Made by a program: the position numbers and the translations under genes. Of a stretch of DNA of 11,412 bases, positions 8,244 to 11,412 are shown one piece after another. Origin of the DNA: CAYPOY01 sp964412395 (GTDB lineage Bacteria > Chloroflexota > Anaerolineae > B4-G1); the NCBI GenBank assembly GCA_964412395.1, contig CAYPOY010000154.1:1-11412 (forward strand), in the 5' to 3' direction. The notes under the pieces were generated by a model that was given only the letters and a program-made list of their open reading frames with translations, did not search any database and was not told the DNA's origin. Numbering within the stretch: position 1 is the first letter of the stretch; each line of letters opens with the position of its first letter.

Positions 8244-11200
8244 CGCCGTCATCGCCCTCGTCTGCGGTGTCCTGGGGGAGGATTTTGAGGAAGGGGATGT
8301 GGGCCAGTACCTTTGCAAGGGGATTGAGGGCTGGCTGAGCGAAGTGATCGCCTGGCATATCTACGGGCAGCATGCGATGGTCAACATGGAAGACTCCGAC
8401 CGCCTAAAGATAGGCGGCCCCGTCCCCACCCTGCTGCACCCCCAGGACGGCTTCTCCCAGGGGAACCAGCTTTCTTACAGTCTCCCCCTCACCAACACCA
8501 TCGACCTCCTCTCCTGGTCCTGGCAGAACACCCAACTGGATTGGAAGGCGCTTGTCTATCGCTGGCAGTTCAACAACAGCAACTTGAAATCGTCCACCTT
8601 TAGCTATGCCTTGTCCACGCAAGAACAGGACATCCACGGCGGCCTCGACCGGGGGAGTATGAGTGGCGAGTGGCGCGCCAGGGACAATGACGACGACGCG
8701 CCTTACTACATCGCGCGGAATGTCACCATTGCCAGCGCCATCCCCATCACCAGAGCAGGGATCAACGTATCAATGCCCCTTTATCTGGCCGAAGGCGCCG
8801 TCCTGCCCGTCCAGGAATGCTTTGTCGTTCCCAACCCACCGGCATGCGTTTTTGCCCCCGGCGTTCCCTTTGTCTGTCTGATTCCCATCTGTCACATCCG
8901 CGACAAGTCAAACACAGCCCATATCAATTTGGGGTCATCCATTCAATGGGACATCTTTCCGGCGACGTTGGATGAATTTCACGCCCTCTCCTGGGGAGAC
9001 TTTCCCGCGCAAAGAGATCACGACGGCGATGGATTGCTCAGTCGAGGCAGCGGCGGCAGCGACCCCAACGACCGCACTTGGGATAGCGACGGCGACGGCC
9101 TTTCAGATTTCTATGAAGAACAAACCGGCAGCAATCTGCAATCGCCCGATAGCGACGGCGACGGGCAGAACGACCGCGCAGAAGCGCTGCTTGGGAGCAA
9201 TCCCAACCGCAACGATAGCGACGGCGACGGCTTGACCGACCAACAAGAGGTGACCGGATGGGAATTCGTCTACGACTTTGCCGCGGACGGCAGCCAACTG
9301 CGCACCTGGGTCACCTCTGACCCGCTGACCGTAGACGGCGACGGCGACACGCTGACCGACGCTCAGGAGAAGATATTCGGTTTCCACCCCCGGGTCTGGT
9401 CTGACCCCAACGTGCTAAAGTACGAAGCCCAGATGTACGAACAGGCCGCTGGCGGAACCCGCACCCCTACCGACGGTTTTGTAAAACCAAACGACACCCT
9501 GTACTACAAAGGCAGAGCCAGAAACGAGCTCTTTAACCGCTACGCCAACGGCTTGCTGTACACCGATTTCCCCAGCAGCGTCGCCCACGCCATTCACCCC
9601 ACCACCTTTATTTTGCAGCCGCAACAAGAGGCAACCTTGAGCGGCAATGTGCAAATCCGCTCAGACGCGCCCTCCGGCGGCGTTGACCTGACCCAGACCG
9701 CCGGCGCCACCATCGTGAACCGGCGCGAGGCGTCTGACTATGCCGACCTATGGCTGAAATTCGATGAACCGGCCGGCTCGGCCCGATTTGCCGACTCGAG
9801 CGGATCAATGCCGGAGCCCTATGCATTTTGCAGTCCTCGTTATCGGTGTCCTACCGCCGGGATGACGGGCACCAACGGCAGCGCCCTGTACTTTGACGGC
9901 GTAGACAATGGGCTCTCTTTTTATCAATCTAGTGGCATACTGGACTATGGCGCAGACCAGGATTTTACCATAGCGCTTTGGGTAAAAACTACCGGTTGGT
10001 CAGGCTTCGCACACATTATAGGGTATTCTGTTGTCAAACTGTTTGGCAGTGGCGATGGCAGCACGTGGGGGGCAAGCATTATAGATAGTGGGCGCACCTA
10101 TGTTGATGTAAACGGCGGCGCAATTGACGATGATCAATGGCACCACATAGCCGCCACGTTTACCCGACGCGGTGATCTGATCCTTTATGAAGATGGCGTG
10201 CAGGTGGGGCGCCGTTCAATCGCTCACCTTGTCGGCTTGTACAACCTTTTTGGAGATTGGTTCACCATTGGCCACAACTACAACCCCTGGGGTCGCGGCC
10301 ACTTCCGCGGGTCAATGGACGACGTGCGTATCTATCCGCGCGCCCTCAGAGCTGATGAAATCAGAGATTTGATCACCCAGCCCGTTTTGCACCTGCAATT
10401 TGAGGAGCCATCCGGCGACTTTTACGATAACTATGGCAACCGCGCCAGTGTGTGGCAAGGCTCCCCTACGCGGGTCCCCGGCATCCAAGGGCAGGGGATT
10501 CAATTCAGGGAAGGTGACATGCTTTGCGTCCATCGAAATCCTAACCTCGATCTGAGCGACGGTCGCTTCACAGTGTCAGCCTGGGTCAATTACACCGGCA
10601 ACGGGGGCAATGCACTGGGCAACCGTCACTATCCTTCTTTATCGGTGTGGCCGCCGGAGATACGTGTCAGTATTTTGGGCTACGGTTCCAGTATGTATGG
10701 TCCCACCAACTATCCACTTTCTCCACACACCTGGTATCACCTGGTGGGGACGTTTGATGGCGTCACCTACAGGCTTTACGTCGATGGTGTCTCGATATGG
10801 ACATCCGACACTTTCAGCGGTCAGCGCCCCTCGGCTAACCGGCTATTTCTCGGCACGGGCTATGGGGGGTCCTACAACGCCTTTGACGGCGTCATTGATG
10901 AAGTGAGCATTTACCGCCAGGTCCTCACTCCCGAACAAGTGGATGCCCTCTACCGTTCCAGTATCACCAGCCTGCACTTTCCCTTCGACGAGCCGCCTGG
11001 CGCGGGCGAAAGCGGCGACTTTGCCAACCTGGTTGACCTGCGCGGGTTTTCCAATGGAACCTGTACCGGCGCCGCCTGCCCTGCCAGTGGCGTCTATGGA
11101 CGCATCAACCAGGCGCTTCAGTTTGACGGTGTGGATGATACCGTCACCTTGAGCGACGTTGACCTTTCGGGAGATTTTGCCATTGCCGCCTGGTTCAAAA

Positions 11201-11412
11201 CGCCCACCCCCAGCGACGGCAGAATCAAGCCCTTGATTAGCAAGCAGCTCACCAACAGCAACCCGACAGGCGACTCCGCCGAACTCAATTTCCAGATTGA
11301 GGGCAACGGCAACCTCAAGTTCTTTATGTCAAGCGATAGTGCGCCGTATGACGTCAACATGAACGGGGGCGTCCTGGCTGCAGACCGCTGGTACCACGCG
11401 GTTGTTGTCATG
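8197..11412 (+). CDS. Giant membrane-anchored Ca-repeat/LamG protein, 3' part (no stop before window end)
   Basis: This frame is open from 8098 (after a TAG at 8095) to the last base, over 1,070 codons past the junction. It has no convincing start at its beginning: the first ATG is at 8377 and lacks a good ribosome site. It begins with the fourth hydrophobic helix (8197-8275), continues with an unrecognised segment of about 250 residues containing a Cys cluster (CFVVPNPPAC, then CLIPIC), then a calcium-repeat array (about 9019-9410), a linker, and LamG modules at about 9748-10377, 10384-10965 and 10966 to the edge. LamG hallmarks are DDQWHHIAATF, PHTWYHLVGTFDG and ADRWYHAVVVM, with closings DVRIYPRALRADEIRD and DEVSIYRQVLTPEQVD. 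It is best read as the continuation of the gene starting at 4494. A restart at GTG 8299, preceded by GAGGAAGGGG, is a weaker alternative. Confidence 0.85.
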   Translation, partial: MPIVGQIIAAVIAVIDAVIALVCGVLGEDFEEGDVGQYLCKGIEGWLSEVIAWHIYGQHAMVNMEDSDRLKIGGPVPTLLHPQDGFSQGNQLSYSLPLTNTIDLLSWSWQNTQLDWKALVYRWQFNNSNLKSSTFSYALSTQEQDIHGGLDRGSMSGEWRARDNDDDAPYYIARNVTIASAIPITRAGINVSMPLYLAEGAVLPVQECFVVPNPPACVFAPGVPFVCLIPICHIRDKSNTAHINLGSSIQWDIFPATLDEFHALSWGDFPAQRDHDGDGLLSRGSGGSDPNDRTWDSDGDGLSDFYEEQTGSNLQSPDSDGDGQNDRAEALLGSNPNRNDSDGDGLTDQQEVTGWEFVYDFAADGSQLRTWVTSDPLTVDGDGDTLTDAQEKIFGFHPRVWSDPNVLKYEAQMYEQAAGGTRTPTDGFVKPNDTLYYKGRARNELFNRYANGLLYTDFPSSVAHAIHPTTFILQPQQEATLSGNVQIRSDAPSGGVDLTQTAGATIVNRREASDYADLWLKFDEPAGSARFADSSGSMPEPYAFCSPRYRCPTAGMTGTNGSALYFDGVDNGLSFYQSSGILDYGADQDFTIALWVKTTGWSGFAHIIGYSVVKLFGSGDGSTWGASIIDSGRTYVDVNGGAIDDDQWHHIAATFTRRGDLILYEDGVQVGRRSIAHLVGLYNLFGDWFTIGHNYNPWGRGHFRGSMDDVRIYPRALRADEIRDLITQPVLHLQFEEPSGDFYDNYGNRASVWQGSPTRVPGIQGQGIQFREGDMLCVHRNPNLDLSDGRFTVSAWVNYTGNGGNALGNRHYPSLSVWPPEIRVSILGYGSSMYGPTNYPLSPHTWYHLVGTFDGVTYRLYVDGVSIWTSDTFSGQRPSANRLFLGTGYGGSYNAFDGVIDEVSIYRQVLTPEQVDALYRSSITSLHFPFDEPPGAGESGDFANLVDLRGFSNGTCTGAACPASGVYGRINQALQFDGVDDTVTLSDVDLSGDFAIAAWFKTPTPSDGRIKPLISKQLTNSNPTGDSAELNFQIEGNGNLKFFMSSDSAPYDVNMNGGVLAADRWYHAVVVM
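9082..9231 (+). repeat. 66-bp-period calcium-binding repeat array
   Basis: GATAGCGACGGCGACGG recurs identically at 9082, 9148 and 9214, exactly 66 bp apart, so the protein repeat is 22 residues long. Each unit reads DSDGDG, two residues, then D and an acidic helix start (DFYEE, DRAEA, DQQEV). A less exact loop precedes it (DHDGDGLLS, from 9019) and another follows (DGDGDTLTDAQE, from about 9334). This is a thrombospondin type 3-like calcium-binding array. Confidence 0.85.
9748..11412 (+). repeat. Tandem LamG modules of the second gene (three, last one cut by window edge)
   Basis: Three consecutive modules of about 195-210 residues open with LKFDEPAGSARFADSS, LQFEEPSGDFYDNYG and FPFDEPPGAGESGDFANL. 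The first and third have the cysteine pair before the FDGVD strand (codons at 9829 and 9847, and at 11062 and 11077); the middle one lacks it. The middle of the first module is clearly less GC-rich than the rest of the window. The third ends at the window edge in the WYH motif. Confidence 0.85.

Noticed and set aside
8235..8244. Possible programmed +1 recoding at CAT TGA C
   Set aside because: TGA followed by C recalls the RF2-type site, but that site needs CTT before the stop. Moreover the protein and codon patterns have already changed frame about 35-50 bases earlier, so a shift at the stop would leave an unsuitable hydrophilic stretch.
9082..9231. Regular direct repeats considered as a CRISPR-like array
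   Set aside because: The repeats are in frame, encode DxDxDG calcium loops, and the intervening sequence is also coding. The spacing is that of a protein repeat.
8299..11412. Downstream frame as an independent gene starting at GTG 8299
   Set aside because: A purine-rich GAGGAAGGGG lies just before it, but the frame's coding character (apolar helix, third-position G/C) begins well upstream at about 8197, so continuation of the broken gene is the simpler reading.

Overview
The window looks like a GC-rich bacterial chromosome segment carrying two very large, co-directional (+) genes for secreted or surface-displayed mosaic proteins. It shows no RNA genes, mobile elements or CRISPR array. The style of the proteins (propeller-like repeats, LamG jelly-rolls, DUF11-like and Ig-like modules, a stand-alone proprotein-convertase P-domain, and a C-terminal WVYLPVVMK tail) is what I associate with Chloroflexota (Anaerolineae/Caldilineae-like) genomes. 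That assignment rests on remembered protein style and was not checked by a search.

Region 1 (1-4266) is the 3' part of a gene already open at the left edge. It encodes at least 1408 residues of extracellular modules: a ~50-residue propeller-like repeat region, one complete Cys-rich LamG, one LamG cut short and fused to another module, a DUF11-like domain, Ig-like domains with an embedded P-domain, a PKD-like domain, and the terminal tail.

Region 2 (4267-4493) is a 227-bp intergenic space. It holds two weak promoter candidates, two back-to-back hairpins and a strong Shine-Dalgarno sequence in front of a GTG start.

Region 3 (4494-11412) is one giant gene by every internal sign, but its reading frame breaks at about 8187-8205. 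The 5' part (4494-8243, 1249 codons) has a signal peptide or anchor, a LppX/LolA-like domain, a transmembrane hairpin, calcium-binding DxDxDG repeats, a long unrecognised region and a cluster of hydrophobic helices. The 3' part continues in the next frame, completes the hydrophobic cluster, then has a second calcium-repeat array and at least three LamG modules, and runs off the right edge with no stop. Joined, the product exceeds about 2,300 residues.

The two genes share a distinctive LamG variant (opening FDEPxGA, then a Cys pair before an FDG motif), so they probably work at the same cell-surface interface, for example in adhesion or glycan binding. The most noteworthy points are the frame break, the unusual combination of membrane helices with calcium repeats and LamG modules, and the cysteine-rich LamG variant.
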